Source: Xanthomonas sacchari (GTDB lineage Bacteria; Pseudomonadota; Gammaproteobacteria; Xanthomonadales; Xanthomonadaceae). Taken from it: 64,000 nucleotides of DNA. Below are positions 7,979 through 16,524 of the stretch, piece after piece; position 1 is the stretch's first letter, and each line of letters opens with the position of its first letter. The notes below the pieces were generated by a model, which ran no database searches, was not told the DNA's origin, and saw only the letters and a program-made list of their open reading frames with translations. The translations under genes were made by a program, and so were the position numbers. The DNA lies in NCBI RefSeq assembly GCF_040529065.1, contig NZ_CP132343.1, forward strand, positions 1,612,001-1,676,000, in the 5' to 3' direction.

Positions 7979-9403
7979 ATGATGCAGAAGCGTGGCGGTT
8001 GGGTGTGGGGATGTGCACTGGGTGGACTGCTTGTGGCCGGCATCGCCGGTGCGGCGCCGGGCGCTGCGACCGCCGCCGCGCCGAGTGCCGGTGCGCCGGC
8101 GACATCGCCGGAAAAGCTCAGCCATGGACGCTTCGAGCAGGTGCCGGTGCTGTTGCCCAAGGGCAATGCGAAGCGCGTGGTGCTGTGGTTCGCCGGCGGC
8201 AAGCACGCCGATGCCGAGCGCATGCGCCAGATCGAGGCGCTGCGCGACGATGGCGCGATGGTGGCGGTGATCGACAGCGCGCACCTGCAGGCGGTGCTGG
8301 CCAAGATCGACGGCACCTGCGGTTTCTCTGCCGGCGACGTGGAGAACTTCTCGCGCTACGTGCAGGCCTATTTCCATGTGCCGACCTACCACCTGCCGTT
8401 GCTGGTCGGCGACGGCGACGGCGCCGCGCTGGCCTACGCGGTCGCCGCGCAGGCGCCCAAGCATCTGCTGGCGGGCCTGCTGACCGAGGATTTCTGCCCG
8501 GTGCAGGTGCTCGACGACCAGATCTGCGGCGCCGGCATCACCGCGCCGGCGCGTGCGCTGCAGCCGACCACACTGCCGGTGCCGTGGCTGGCGGCGCTGG
8601 ACGCCAAGAGCCGGCGCGACCGCTGCACCCAGCAGAGCGATGCGTTCCTGCAGAAGGTGGCGCAGGCGCGGCAGTTCCGCCGTAGCGCCAGCGGCGACGC
8701 GCTGCCTGGGCTGCGCGCGGCGGTGCGTTCGCTGGGCGACCGGCCTGGCGTCAGCCTGCCGCCGACCCCGGCCGACCTGGCCGGGCTGCCGGTGGTCGAA
8801 GTGCCGGCCGCCGCGGCGGCCTCCGACGCCGACAACGGCAACGTGTTCGCGATCTTCGTCTCCGGCGACGGCGGCTGGGCCGGGCTCGACCAGCAGGTCG
8901 CCGGCGCCCTGGCCAAGGCCGGCATCCCGGTGGTGGGCGTGGATTCGCTGCGCTACTTCTGGAGCGAGCGCACGCCGCAGGGCTTCGCCACCGACCTGGA
9001 CCGCATCTACCGCCACTACAGCCACCTGTGGCAGCGCGGACGGGTGGTGCTGATCGGCTTCTCGCAGGGCGCCGACGTGCTGCCGGCGGCCTACAACCAG
9101 TTGCCGGAGGCGATGCGCGACCAGGTGCAGCTCACCGCCTTGCTGTCGGTGGGCAAGACCGCCGACTACGAGTTCCACGTGTCCAACTGGATCAGTTCCG
9201 GCGACGACGGCCTGCCGATCGCCCCGGAAGTGGCGAAGATGCCGCCGGCGCAGACCCTGTGCATCTACGGGCAGGACGACGACGACGCGCTGTGCCCGGA
9301 CCTGCCCAAGGGCGGGGCGCAACTGGTCAAGCTGCCGGGCGACCATCATTTCCAGGGCGACTACGCCACGCTGGCCAAGCAGATCCTGCAGCGGATTCAG
9401 TAG
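7979..9403 (+). CDS. acvB: AcvB/VirJ-type virulence factor family protein (alpha/beta hydrolase)
   Basis: 474 residues with a signal peptide (about 1-25). Two alpha/beta-hydrolase-like halves follow. The first (about 60-180) has a degenerate nucleophile elbow, GDGDGAA. The second is the VirJ domain: SGDGGWAGLD near its start, nucleophile Ser in IGFSQGADVLP and His in GDHHFQGDY. In Agrobacterium, AcvB is a periplasmic hydrolase of lysyl-phosphatidylglycerol and is linked to the LPG synthase gene. Here the next gene, convergent, is mprF, which supports the same job of trimming aminoacylated lipid. Two adjacent ATG codons (7979 and 7982) are possible starts. Confidence 0.85.
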   Translation: MMQKRGGWVWGCALGGLLVAGIAGAAPGAATAAAPSAGAPATSPEKLSHGRFEQVPVLLPKGNAKRVVLWFAGGKHADAERMRQIEALRDDGAMVAVIDSAHLQAVLAKIDGTCGFSAGDVENFSRYVQAYFHVPTYHLPLLVGDGDGAALAYAVAAQAPKHLLAGLLTEDFCPVQVLDDQICGAGITAPARALQPTTLPVPWLAALDAKSRRDRCTQQSDAFLQKVAQARQFRRSASGDALPGLRAAVRSLGDRPGVSLPPTPADLAGLPVVEVPAAAAASDADNGNVFAIFVSGDGGWAGLDQQVAGALAKAGIPVVGVDSLRYFWSERTPQGFATDLDRIYRHYSHLWQRGRVVLIGFSQGADVLPAAYNQLPEAMRDQVQLTALLSVGKTADYEFHVSNWISSGDDGLPIAPEVAKMPPAQTLCIYGQDDDDALCPDLPKGGAQLVKLPGDHHFQGDYATLAKQILQRIQ

Positions 9404-9477
9404 GGGCGGGGATTGGGGCGGCGGGATTGGGGATTGGTGGGATGGTCGCGCGTGTTGGCTTATCTGCTCGCGCCCTC

Positions 9478-9500
9478 GTAGGAGCGGCTTCAGCCGCGAC
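9478..9500. repeat. REP-type hairpin, GTAGGAGCGGCTTCAGCCGC type
   Basis: GTAG followed by a self-complementary GCGGCT-TC-AGCCGC stem. The 5' GTAG tetranucleotide plus a short stem is the layout of REP sequences moved by RAYT (TnpA-REP) transposases in Stenotrophomonas and Pseudomonas. Further copies occur at 30679-30756 and 55482-55549. Confidence 0.8.
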
Positions 9501-9570
9501 GCTGATCGCTGAAACCCCAGTTCTGCGCGGGAAAAGCGCCCGTTCTGTGTCGCCGGACTCCATGGCGGCC

Positions 9571-9744
9571 GTACCCTCACCCCAACCCCCGCTTCGCGCC
9601 CGGCCCGCGCTCGCGGCGCGGGCGCTCCAGGGTGCGCGCGTCAGTGACGCGCAAGCCGCACCCTGTCGCCCCGGTGGGAGAGGGGCTAGCCGCTTTTCCT
9701 TCTCCCTGCGGGAGAAGGTGCCCCGAAGGGGCGGATGAGGGTAC
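9571..9744. repeat. Long intergenic palindromic repeat (GTACCCTC...GAGGGTAC)
   Basis: Bounded by the inverted 8-mer GTACCCTC (9571-9578)/GAGGGTAC (9737-9744). Inside are the hairpins TTCTCCCTGCGGGAGAA and GCCCCGAAGGGGC. The same block, inverted, occurs twice in tandem at 21204-21536, so it is a dispersed repeat family. Confidence 0.8.
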
Positions 9745-9816
9745 GGCGCGAAGCCTCGCAATGCCCCAGCAATGAGGCGGCCAGGCCAATCCCCAATCCC
9801 AACTCCCCAATCCCGG

Positions 9817-12381
9817 CTACTCAGGCTTGCGCGGATCCAGCGAGATCAGTCGGGTCACGTCCAGCAGCGCGGCCGGCAGGTGCATGCCGCCGGGGGCGGC
9901 GAGGTAGCGGGTGCGCCAGGCGGGGGCGAACTTGGACTTGAAGCGGCGCAGGCCGGTGAAGCCATAGAAGCGTTCGCCGTGGCGCACGATCAGGTTGCCG
10001 AAGCGGTTCCAGCGCCCGGCCAGGCGGTGCTGGGCCAGGCCCGACAGCGGCGCCATGCCCAGCGAGAAGCGCTTGTAGCCCTGGTCGCGGCCCCACAGGA
10101 ACAGCTCGATGAACAGGAAATCCATCGTGCCCTTCGGCGCGTCGGCGATGTGCCGCATCAGGTCCACCGACAGCTCGTGGCCGGCCGGCGCCTGCCACAG
10201 GTTGGCGAAGGCCACGACCTTGCCTTCGAACTCCACCACTGCGATCGGGAAGCGACGCAGGTAGGCGGGATCGAAGCTGCCCAGCGAGAAGCCCTTCTCG
10301 GCGCCGGCCTTGTCTTCCAGCCATTGCTGCGAGACCTCGGCCAGCACCGGCATCAGCGCGTCCACCGCGTCGGCTTCGACGATGCGGAAGCTCAGCCCGC
10401 TGCGCTTGCCGCGGTTCCAGGCCTGGCGCAGATCGGCGCGGTCGCGGCCCTCCAGGTGGAAGCCCTCAAGCGACACCATCGCTTCCTCGCCGAGCTTGAC
10501 CAAGGTCAGGCCCAGGTCCAGGTAGGTCTGCCAGTGCTGCTCGCCGACCTGATAGAACACCGGGCGCAGGCCCATGCGGTCGGCTTCCTCGCGGAAGCGC
10601 CAGATCAGCGCGCGGGCCACCTCCGGGGTGCCGACCGGGTCGCCCATCGCCACCAGCGAGCCGCCGTAGCGCTGCATCATCACGAAGCCCGGGCCGTCCT
10701 CGGCCTGCAAAAGCGCCTTGTCGCCGGTCAGCACCAGGCAGGCCTGGGTGTCGGTGGCCTCGGCCAGTACCGGCGCCAGCGAGTCCAGTTGCGCGCCATC
10801 GGCCGGCGGCAATGGCGAGCGGGTGCTGTGCAGCAGTCGCGCCAGTCCGAACACCACCACCGCCACGCTGACCAGCAGCACCGCACGCAGCGCACGCGGC
10901 GCGTTGGCCGAGGTGGCGAACTCCCACCACAGCTCGTTCTGGTATTCGACATGGCTGTAGACGAAGAACAGCAGCCAGATCGTGGCGATCAGCACCAGGC
11001 CGAGGTTGCGCAGCCACGGCCACGACCAGGCCTCGTCGAGCAGCGCGCCCTCGCGGTAGAACTCGCGGCGCGCGCCCCACAGGCCGACCGCCACCACCAG
11101 CGAGGACAGCGCCACCGAGACGTGGCCGCCGCGCAGCCAGGCCGGCAGCGGCAGCAGCACGCAGATGCCGATCGCCAGCACCCAGGCGGCATGGCTGCGC
11201 CGCTGCAGGCCCTGGCCGATCAGCAGCAGCACCACGCCGCCGAGGCTGGCCAGCAGGTGCGAGGTCTCCATGATCGACAGCGGCGCCATGTCCTGGCGGC
11301 GCTTGGGCGTGGGCAGGGTGCCGTCGATGACCAGCGCCGCGCCGACCGCGAACACCGCCAGGGCGATGATCTGCGGCAGCCACGGGCGCAGCGTGCGCCA
11401 GGCCACGCGCACCCCGCCGGCACTGGCGGCCAGCGGCCGGCGCAGGCCGGACAGCGACGCCATCAGCACCGACAGCAGCAGCGGCACCACGTAGTAGGTG
11501 ATACGGTAGATCAGCGCCGCCGCCAGCACCGCCGCCGGCGCCACGCCGGGCAGCAGCTTAAGCAGGCTCCACTCGAACACGCCCAGGCCGGCCGGCACGG
11601 TCGAGACCAGGCCCGCCACCACCGCGACCAGGTACAGGCCGACGAAGCCGATGTATTCGATGCCCGATTCGTTGGGCAGCAGCACGTAGAACGCGGCGCT
11701 GGCCAGGCCCAGCTCGACCACGCTCAGCGCGGTCACGCCCAGCGTGGTGCGCCGGTCCGGCAGCCACAGTTCGTGACTGCGCCAGCGCAGGGTGCGGCCA
11801 TCACGACCGGCCAGCAGCAGCATCGTGGCGAAGCCGACCAGCAACGCGATGCCGATCGCGCGCACCGCGGTCGCGCCGACCGGCAGCGCCAGCGCCGCGG
11901 CGGCCGGTTCCAGGGTCAGGGCCAGCGCCAGCAGCAGCCAGGCGCCGAACACGAAGCCGAGCGTGCTCATCAGCACCACCTGGCCGATCTCGGCCAGGCT
12001 CAGCCCGACCCGGCCGTAGCCGCGCAGGCGCACCGCGCCGCCGGTCAGCGCGGCGAAGCCCAGGGTCTGGCCGACCGCATGCGCCAGGAACGCGGTGATG
12101 CTGATCCGCATCGGGTGCAGCTTGCGCCCGCTGCGGCGCAGGCCGACGGCATCGAAGCCGATCAGGCAGGCGTAGCTGCTCAGGCCCAGCAGCAGGGTCA
12201 GGACGATCTGCGTCAGGCTCAGCTGGTTGAAGGCGTGACGGATCGCACTGTAGCCATGGGTGCTGAACTCCGTGGCCAGCGCATGCAGCGCCAGGGCCAG
12301 GATCGCCAGGCTGGCCAGCACCGGCAGCGCACGGCGCCAGCCGGGCGTGGACGCGGGAGCGGAGGGCGCGGTGTCGGTCAT
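9817..12381 (-). CDS. mprF: Bifunctional lysylphosphatidylglycerol flippase/synthetase MprF
   Basis: 854 residues. The N-terminal about 540 residues hold some 14 hydrophobic helices (flippase/UPF0104-like part). The C-terminal about 300 residues form the soluble aminoacyl-transferase domain (DUF2156, double GNAT fold), with FVMMQRYGGSLVAMGDPVG, WNRGKRSGLSFRI and FSLGMAPLSG typical of LPG synthases. It moves lysine from Lys-tRNA to phosphatidylglycerol and flips the product, lowering surface charge against cationic peptides. Start is ATG 12381; an in-frame start 70 residues earlier adds sequence with no family likeness. Convergent with acvB, the probable opposing LPG hydrolase. Confidence 0.93.
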   Translation of the reverse strand: MTDTAPSAPASTPGWRRALPVLASLAILALALHALATEFSTHGYSAIRHAFNQLSLTQIVLTLLLGLSSYACLIGFDAVGLRRSGRKLHPMRISITAFLAHAVGQTLGFAALTGGAVRLRGYGRVGLSLAEIGQVVLMSTLGFVFGAWLLLALALTLEPAAAALALPVGATAVRAIGIALLVGFATMLLLAGRDGRTLRWRSHELWLPDRRTTLGVTALSVVELGLASAAFYVLLPNESGIEYIGFVGLYLVAVVAGLVSTVPAGLGVFEWSLLKLLPGVAPAAVLAAALIYRITYYVVPLLLSVLMASLSGLRRPLAASAGGVRVAWRTLRPWLPQIIALAVFAVGAALVIDGTLPTPKRRQDMAPLSIMETSHLLASLGGVVLLLIGQGLQRRSHAAWVLAIGICVLLPLPAWLRGGHVSVALSSLVVAVGLWGARREFYREGALLDEAWSWPWLRNLGLVLIATIWLLFFVYSHVEYQNELWWEFATSANAPRALRAVLLVSVAVVVFGLARLLHSTRSPLPPADGAQLDSLAPVLAEATDTQACLVLTGDKALLQAEDGPGFVMMQRYGGSLVAMGDPVGTPEVARALIWRFREEADRMGLRPVFYQVGEQHWQTYLDLGLTLVKLGEEAMVSLEGFHLEGRDRADLRQAWNRGKRSGLSFRIVEADAVDALMPVLAEVSQQWLEDKAGAEKGFSLGSFDPAYLRRFPIAVVEFEGKVVAFANLWQAPAGHELSVDLMRHIADAPKGTMDFLFIELFLWGRDQGYKRFSLGMAPLSGLAQHRLAGRWNRFGNLIVRHGERFYGFTGLRRFKSKFAPAWRTRYLAAPGGMHLPAALLDVTRLISLDPRKPE

Positions 12382-12853
12382 TGCGGGCGGGCGGCGGTAA
12401 GACGCCACGGCGCGCGGTACGCGGTACGCGACGGAGCCGAAGCAAGACTGCGGGTGAAACGGAGACGGGCCATCGCGATACCGGTTGGAGGAAATCGTGT
12501 CACGAACATGGATGGGCTGCGAAACGGAGGTCAGAGCGCGGTAAGTGGGAGGCTGTGGCGAGGCCGGTTGCTCCGACATGCCGCGCGCCATCGCCAGGCA
12601 GGGCGGCGATCAGCGGCGCCACGCGATCCCGAACGGATGGCGTGGCGCCATCCGCGGTGGCACCGCGTCGCGTGCGCACTGCATCCTCCCTCATCACTGC
12701 CGTTCCTCCACCGCACATCGCACGCCCTAGGCTATACCGGCCGCGCCGGCGACGCGCATGATAGTGGAATCGTACGTCGCCACGGCGTCGGGGGCCGCGG
12801 AGGGGCGTGGCCGACGCGTGTGGCGACGGTCCTTGTCGGTCCGGAGCCTGTCG
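12382..12853. other. 472-bp divergent promoter region between mprF and DUF998 gene
   Basis: No supported gene. It must hold promoters for both mprF (leftward) and the DUF998-ridA pair (rightward). I could not pick a convincing -35/-10 pair. A frame open upstream of 12854 allows a 32-residue longer DUF998 protein starting at 12758, but that extension is Arg-rich and unlike a membrane protein N-terminus. Confidence 0.4.
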
Positions 12854-13546
12854 ATGCAGTTGTCCGCGTTTCCCCTTTCCGCACCGCCGCGCTGGACGCG
12901 CCTGGCCGGTGCCACGGCGCTGCTGCTGGCATTGCTGTTTCTCGGTGTGGCGGTGGCGCTGCAGGTTTTGCGCGCCGATCTGCAGTGGCAGCAGGCCACG
13001 CTCAGCCAATACCTGCATGGACCCGGCGGCCTGGTACTGCGCACTGTCTACGTCCTGCTGGCGGCGGCTGTGATGGCCTTGGCAGCCGGCCTGTATGCGC
13101 AGTCGCCGCCACGCGCGCGCAGCGGCGCGCCTGTGCTGCTGTTCGGTGGCGCGGCGCTGGGGTTGTGTGGGGTGGCGATCGGCGACAGCTATCTGCCGCA
13201 GCGCGCGCCGCTGCTGGCGCCGCTGGTGCATGGGCTGTCCGCGCAGACCGCGTTTCTGTGCGCGACCACCGCGATGCTGCTGCAAAGCGCATGGCTGCGC
13301 GGGCAGGGAGCGTGGAAGGGCCGCGCCGGGCCGTTGCTGCTGCTGGCGGTGCTGGCGTTCGCGGTCTTGTGGCTGCATGTGCTGTGGCGCGCGCCGCCGC
13401 GCGGCCTGACCCAGAAGCTGGCGATCGTGCTGATCCTGGCCTGGCTGTTGCCGGTGGCGTACCGCGTGTGGCGGCCGGCGCCTGCAGCCGCTGCGCAATC
13501 GCGCGACAATGGCGCGGTCTTCCCACTACAGGACAGCGCATCATGA
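12854..13546 (+). CDS. DUF998 family membrane protein
   Basis: 230 residues with about six hydrophobic helices, the first at residues 14-38. Family members are inner-membrane proteins of unknown function. LSQYLHGPGG after the first helix fits the DUF998 signature. ATG 12854 is chosen because it places the first helix close to the N-terminus. Its last bases overlap the ridA-like start (ATGA), so the two are one operon. A second protein of similar build is encoded at 36166. Confidence 0.7.
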   Translation: MQLSAFPLSAPPRWTRLAGATALLLALLFLGVAVALQVLRADLQWQQATLSQYLHGPGGLVLRTVYVLLAAAVMALAAGLYAQSPPRARSGAPVLLFGGAALGLCGVAIGDSYLPQRAPLLAPLVHGLSAQTAFLCATTAMLLQSAWLRGQGAWKGRAGPLLLLAVLAFAVLWLHVLWRAPPRGLTQKLAIVLILAWLLPVAYRVWRPAPAAAAQSRDNGAVFPLQDSAS

Positions 13547-13887
13547 TCCAGCGTTTCGATACCGGCCCGCGCATGTCGGAAATGACCGTGCACAACGGCG
13601 TGGCCTACTTGGCCGGCCAGATCGCCGAGGACACCAGCGCCGACATCGCCGGCCAGACCCGCGAAGTGCTCGCCGCGATCGACCGGCTGCTGGCGCTCGC
13701 CGCCACCGACAAGAGCCGGATCCTGCGCGCGGAGATCTACATGACCGACCTGGCCGAGTTCGCCGAGATGAACAAGGTCTGGGAAGAATGGGTCAGCCCC
13801 GGCAACACCCCGGCCCGCGCCACCGTGCAGGCCAAGCTGGCCGACCCGGCCTGGAAGATCGAGATCGTGATTACCGCGGCGGCGTGA
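13543..13887 (+). CDS. RidA/YjgF family enamine/imine deaminase
   Basis: 114 residues, the standard length of the trimeric RidA fold. Visible motifs: NGVAYLAGQI, AAIDRLLALA, RILRAEIYMTDLAEFAEMNKVWEEWV, and the end GNTPARATVQAKL, which supplies the Arg of the active-site pocket. RidA proteins hydrolyse reactive enamines or imines made by PLP enzymes. It lies 3' of, and translationally coupled to, the DUF998 gene. Which of the RidA subfamilies it belongs to cannot be fixed by eye. Confidence 0.9.
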   Translation: MIQRFDTGPRMSEMTVHNGVAYLAGQIAEDTSADIAGQTREVLAAIDRLLALAATDKSRILRAEIYMTDLAEFAEMNKVWEEWVSPGNTPARATVQAKLADPAWKIEIVITAAA

Positions 13888-13892
13888 AAGCC

Positions 13893-14089
13893 GGGAATGG
13901 GGAGTCGGGAATGGGGAATGGGAAAGGCGGCAGTGTCGTCGCCTGGGCGACCGCGTGGATCAGTTGCTTTAGCCACGAGAGGCGTCGCCGGTAAGGCCCG
14001 TTCCCGCTGACCGCGAGTTCCTCGGGTTTCCCAGGTAATGCCGGGACTCGCGGGACGCCCATTCCCGTTTCCCCATTCTCCATTCCCGG
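13893..14089. repeat. Paired heptamer element (G-rich 13893-13923, C-rich 14058-14089)
   Basis: GGGAATG/GGGAGTC-type heptamers on the left and CCCATTCCC-type heptamers on the right, about 134 bases apart, with AAAGGCGG just inside the left arm. The arms are inverted relative to each other and fill the junction between ridA and the convergent lipid operon. Confidence 0.75.
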
Positions 14090-14101
14090 CGCCCAAGCGC
14101 C

Positions 14102-15178
14102 TCAGCGCCGCACGAACCGGTAATGCGCCACACCCCACTGCTGGCCCTGTTCGTAGCCGAACAGTTCCGCGCAGGCCATCCAGAACATGCGCCAGCGTTG
14201 CCACCAGATCTTGGCGTCGGCGCCGTAGGTGGCCTGCAGCACCGGCATCAGCGCGTCGCGGTGGCGGTCCTGGTTGTGCAGCCAGGCATTGGCGGTCTTC
14301 TCGTAGTGCTGGCCGGACAGCAGCCAGCGGCGTTCGATCGCCAGGTCGTCCTGGAACTGCAGCAGGGTGTCGGCCGCCGGCATCAGGCCGCCGGTGAAGA
14401 AGTGCCGGCCCATCCAGTTGTCCTCGCCCTGCACCTCGAACGGGTAGGCCAGGTCGCGATGGCAGAAGATGTGCACGAACAGCCGCCCGCCCGGCACCAG
14501 CCAGTGGCTGACGCGCTTGAGCAGTTCGCGGTAGTTGCGCATGTGCTCGAACATCTCGATCGAGACCACGCGGTCGTAGCTCTCGGTCGGCAGGGTTAGG
14601 GTGTTGGCGTCGTGGGTGATCACCTTGACGTTGCTGAGCCCGCGCGCGCGGCACTGCGCTTCGATGTGCTCGCGCTGCGGCCGCGAGTTGGACACCGCGG
14701 TGATGCGCGCGCCGGGGAACTGCTCGGCCATCCACAAGGTCAGCGAGCCCCAGCCACAGCCCAGTTCGAGGATGCGCTGGCCATCGCGCAACTGCGCGCG
14801 TTCGCCGTACAGCTGCAGCATGCGTTCCTCGGCCGCATCGAGGTCGGGCGTGGTCGCGTCCCAGTAGCAGCTGCTGTACTTCAGGCGCTTGCCCAGGCAC
14901 AGCTCGAAGAAACGTGGTGGCACTTCGTAGTGCTGGCGGTTGGCCGCATCGGTCTCGATGGCGATGGCGCTCTCGCGCAGCGATTCGATCAGCAGGCGCT
15001 GGCGTTCCCAGGCCGCGTCGGCGCCGCCGGCGCGCTCCTCGCGCAGGCGCTGCGCGCACAGCCGGCGCATCGCCGCGCGCAGCATGGCGTCGGGCAGCAG
15101 GCCGGATTCGGCCAGCCGCGTGGCCAGTGGTTCGGCCGGCGCGGCGGGCGGGGAAGAGGTGGCGAAGGTGCTGGACAT
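14102..15178 (-). CDS. SAM-dependent methyltransferase, cyclopropane synthase/coclaurine methyltransferase-like
   Basis: 358 residues. SAM-binding motif LELGCGWGSLTLW (residues about 138-150), preceded by NRQHYEVPPRFFELCLG, which parallels the HYDLGN segment of cyclopropane synthases. Later segments SIEMFEHMRNY, FVHIFCHRDLAYPFE and HFFTGGLMPAADTL are typical of the second, coclaurine-N-methyltransferase-like group found in Cfa clusters. It probably methylates a membrane lipid chain or head group; the substrate is not known. Last gene of the leftward lipid operon, 21 bases after DUF1295. Confidence 0.85.
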   Translation of the reverse strand: MSSTFATSSPPAAPAEPLATRLAESGLLPDAMLRAAMRRLCAQRLREERAGGADAAWERQRLLIESLRESAIAIETDAANRQHYEVPPRFFELCLGKRLKYSSCYWDATTPDLDAAEERMLQLYGERAQLRDGQRILELGCGWGSLTLWMAEQFPGARITAVSNSRPQREHIEAQCRARGLSNVKVITHDANTLTLPTESYDRVVSIEMFEHMRNYRELLKRVSHWLVPGGRLFVHIFCHRDLAYPFEVQGEDNWMGRHFFTGGLMPAADTLLQFQDDLAIERRWLLSGQHYEKTANAWLHNQDRHRDALMPVLQATYGADAKIWWQRWRMFWMACAELFGYEQGQQWGVAHYRFVRR

Positions 15179-15199
15179 CGGCGGATCTCCTGGTGCGGC

Positions 15200-15982
15200 T
15201 CAGTGCCGCGGCGGCATGGGGAAGAAGGCGCTGGTGCTGCGCTGGTAGTCGGCGTAGTCGCGGCCGCGCGAGCGCAGGGCCTGCTGTTCGGTGTAGGGAA
15301 TGCCGGTGACGCGGTACAGGAAGGCGAACATCAGCAGCGGCCCCAGCGCGGCCACACCGACCCACAGCGCGCCGCTGCCCACCGCCAGGAACACGTAGGC
15401 GAACCAGTGCACGAATTCGAAGAAGTAGTTCGGATGCCGCGAGTAGCGCCACAGGCCTTGGCGGCAGGTCTTGCCCTTGTTCGCCGGGTCGGCGCGGAAC
15501 GCGGCCAGTTGCCGGTCGGCCAGGCTTTCCCCGCCCACCGCGACCAGCCAGGTCGCCACCGCCAGGGTGGTCCACACGCTCCACTGCGGCTGCGGATTGT
15601 GCGCGGCCACCGACAGCGGCACCGCGAACGCCAGCACCACCAGCGCCTGGCCGAGGAAGAACGCCAGGAACTTGCGCTGGTCGCCTTGCCAGTGCTCGCG
15701 CAGGGCGCGATAGCGGCCGTCCTCGTGGGCATCGCCGAACACGCGCACGCCCAGGTGCCAGGCCAGGCGCGCGCCCCACAGTCCGCCCAACACGGCGGTC
15801 AGCACCCGCGGCAGCAGTGCGCCGTCGGCGCGCCAGGCGCAGTACACCGCAGTCAGCGCCATGCACGCCGACCACAGCACGTCGACCACACCGGCGTTGC
15901 GGGTATGCCGCTGCCAGGCCCAGCCGGCGAGCATGACCAGCACGGTGAACACGCCCACATGCAGCAGCGGCCAGGCGTTCAT
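15200..15982 (-). CDS. DUF1295 family membrane protein (steroid 5-alpha reductase-like)
   Basis: 260 residues with about six or seven transmembrane helices. The C-terminal part has the reductase/ICMT-like signature: GLWRYSRHPNYFFEFVHWF, then TGIPYTEQQALRSRGRDYADYQRSTSAFFP. In this fold the segment binds NAD(P)H or SAM at the membrane face. DUF1295 proteins sit next to Cfa-type methyltransferases in many bacteria, suggesting reduction or modification of an unsaturated lipid chain; this is inference. Overlaps the DUF2878 stop by 4 bases. Confidence 0.85.
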   Translation of the reverse strand: MNAWPLLHVGVFTVLVMLAGWAWQRHTRNAGVVDVLWSACMALTAVYCAWRADGALLPRVLTAVLGGLWGARLAWHLGVRVFGDAHEDGRYRALREHWQGDQRKFLAFFLGQALVVLAFAVPLSVAAHNPQPQWSVWTTLAVATWLVAVGGESLADRQLAAFRADPANKGKTCRQGLWRYSRHPNYFFEFVHWFAYVFLAVGSGALWVGVAALGPLLMFAFLYRVTGIPYTEQQALRSRGRDYADYQRSTSAFFPMPPRH

Positions 15983-16524
15983 CGCGCCGCTCCGGTTGCC
16001 GGAAGGGCCGGCGTGGCGACCATCAGGCGGCGTGTCGCCAGGCTCAGCAAGGTCAGCGCCGCGGCCCAGCCGACGGCCAGTGCCAGCAGCGCCTGCGGCA
16101 ACGGCTCAACCAGCGTCACCGCCTGCCAGCCGCGCGCGGCCAGCACGTAGCCCAGCGGGCCGGCAGTGGCGCCGAACAGCGCCGCACGCCAGAGATGGCG
16201 CATCACCCATGCCAGCGAGTGCTGGAAGGTCAGCGCGAAGCCGGCCCACAGCGCCAGGATCCACAGCGGCGGCCACGGTGACGGCGGCGCGGCGGCGTAG
16301 CGCACCCAGTCGCCGGCGCGCATGGCGGCATCCACGCCGGCGCCCAGGGGCAGTACAAGCGCCACCAGCGCGGCGTCGCCGCGGGCGCGGCGCCGCGGCC
16401 ACAGTTGGTAAAGCGCGAACAGCGCCAGTGCTGCCGGACCGGCCCAGGCCAACCCGTGCGCGGCGCCGACCACCGCTGCCAGCCACAGCCCCTGCAGGGC
16501 GAGGTAGTTGACGAGGTTGTTCAT
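15979..16524 (-). CDS. DUF2878 family membrane protein
   Basis: 181 residues with about five hydrophobic helices. DUF2878 proteins of this size are found almost only beside cyclopropane synthase/DUF1365 genes and have no known activity. The start ATG 16524 overlaps the cfa stop by 4 bases (ATGA). It is followed by DUF1295 with the same overlap, so translation is coupled on both sides. A longer reading upstream would run into cfa and is rejected. Confidence 0.78.
   Translation of the reverse strand: MNNLVNYLALQGLWLAAVVGAAHGLAWAGPAALALFALYQLWPRRRARGDAALVALVLPLGAGVDAAMRAGDWVRYAAAPPSPWPPLWILALWAGFALTFQHSLAWVMRHLWRAALFGATAGPLGYVLAARGWQAVTLVEPLPQALLALAVGWAAALTLLSLATRRLMVATPALPATGAAR

Larger units (their letters stand above)
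9404..9816. other. 413-bp convergent intergenic region made of repeats
   Basis: Between the stops of acvB and mprF there is no gene. From left to right: a G-rich GGGATTG tract (9403-9442), one GTAGGAG hairpin (9478-9500), a roughly 175-bp repeat bounded by GTACCCTC and GAGGGTAC (9571-9744), and a C-rich heptamer tract (9788-9815) that is the inverted partner of the first tract. Confidence 0.85.

Noticed and set aside
9772-13887. Very long rightward open frame opposite mprF running into ridA
   Set aside because: It is a by-product of high GC and codon bias on the opposite strand; residues are Arg/Gln/Ala/His-rich without domains. Only its last 114 codons (RidA) are real.
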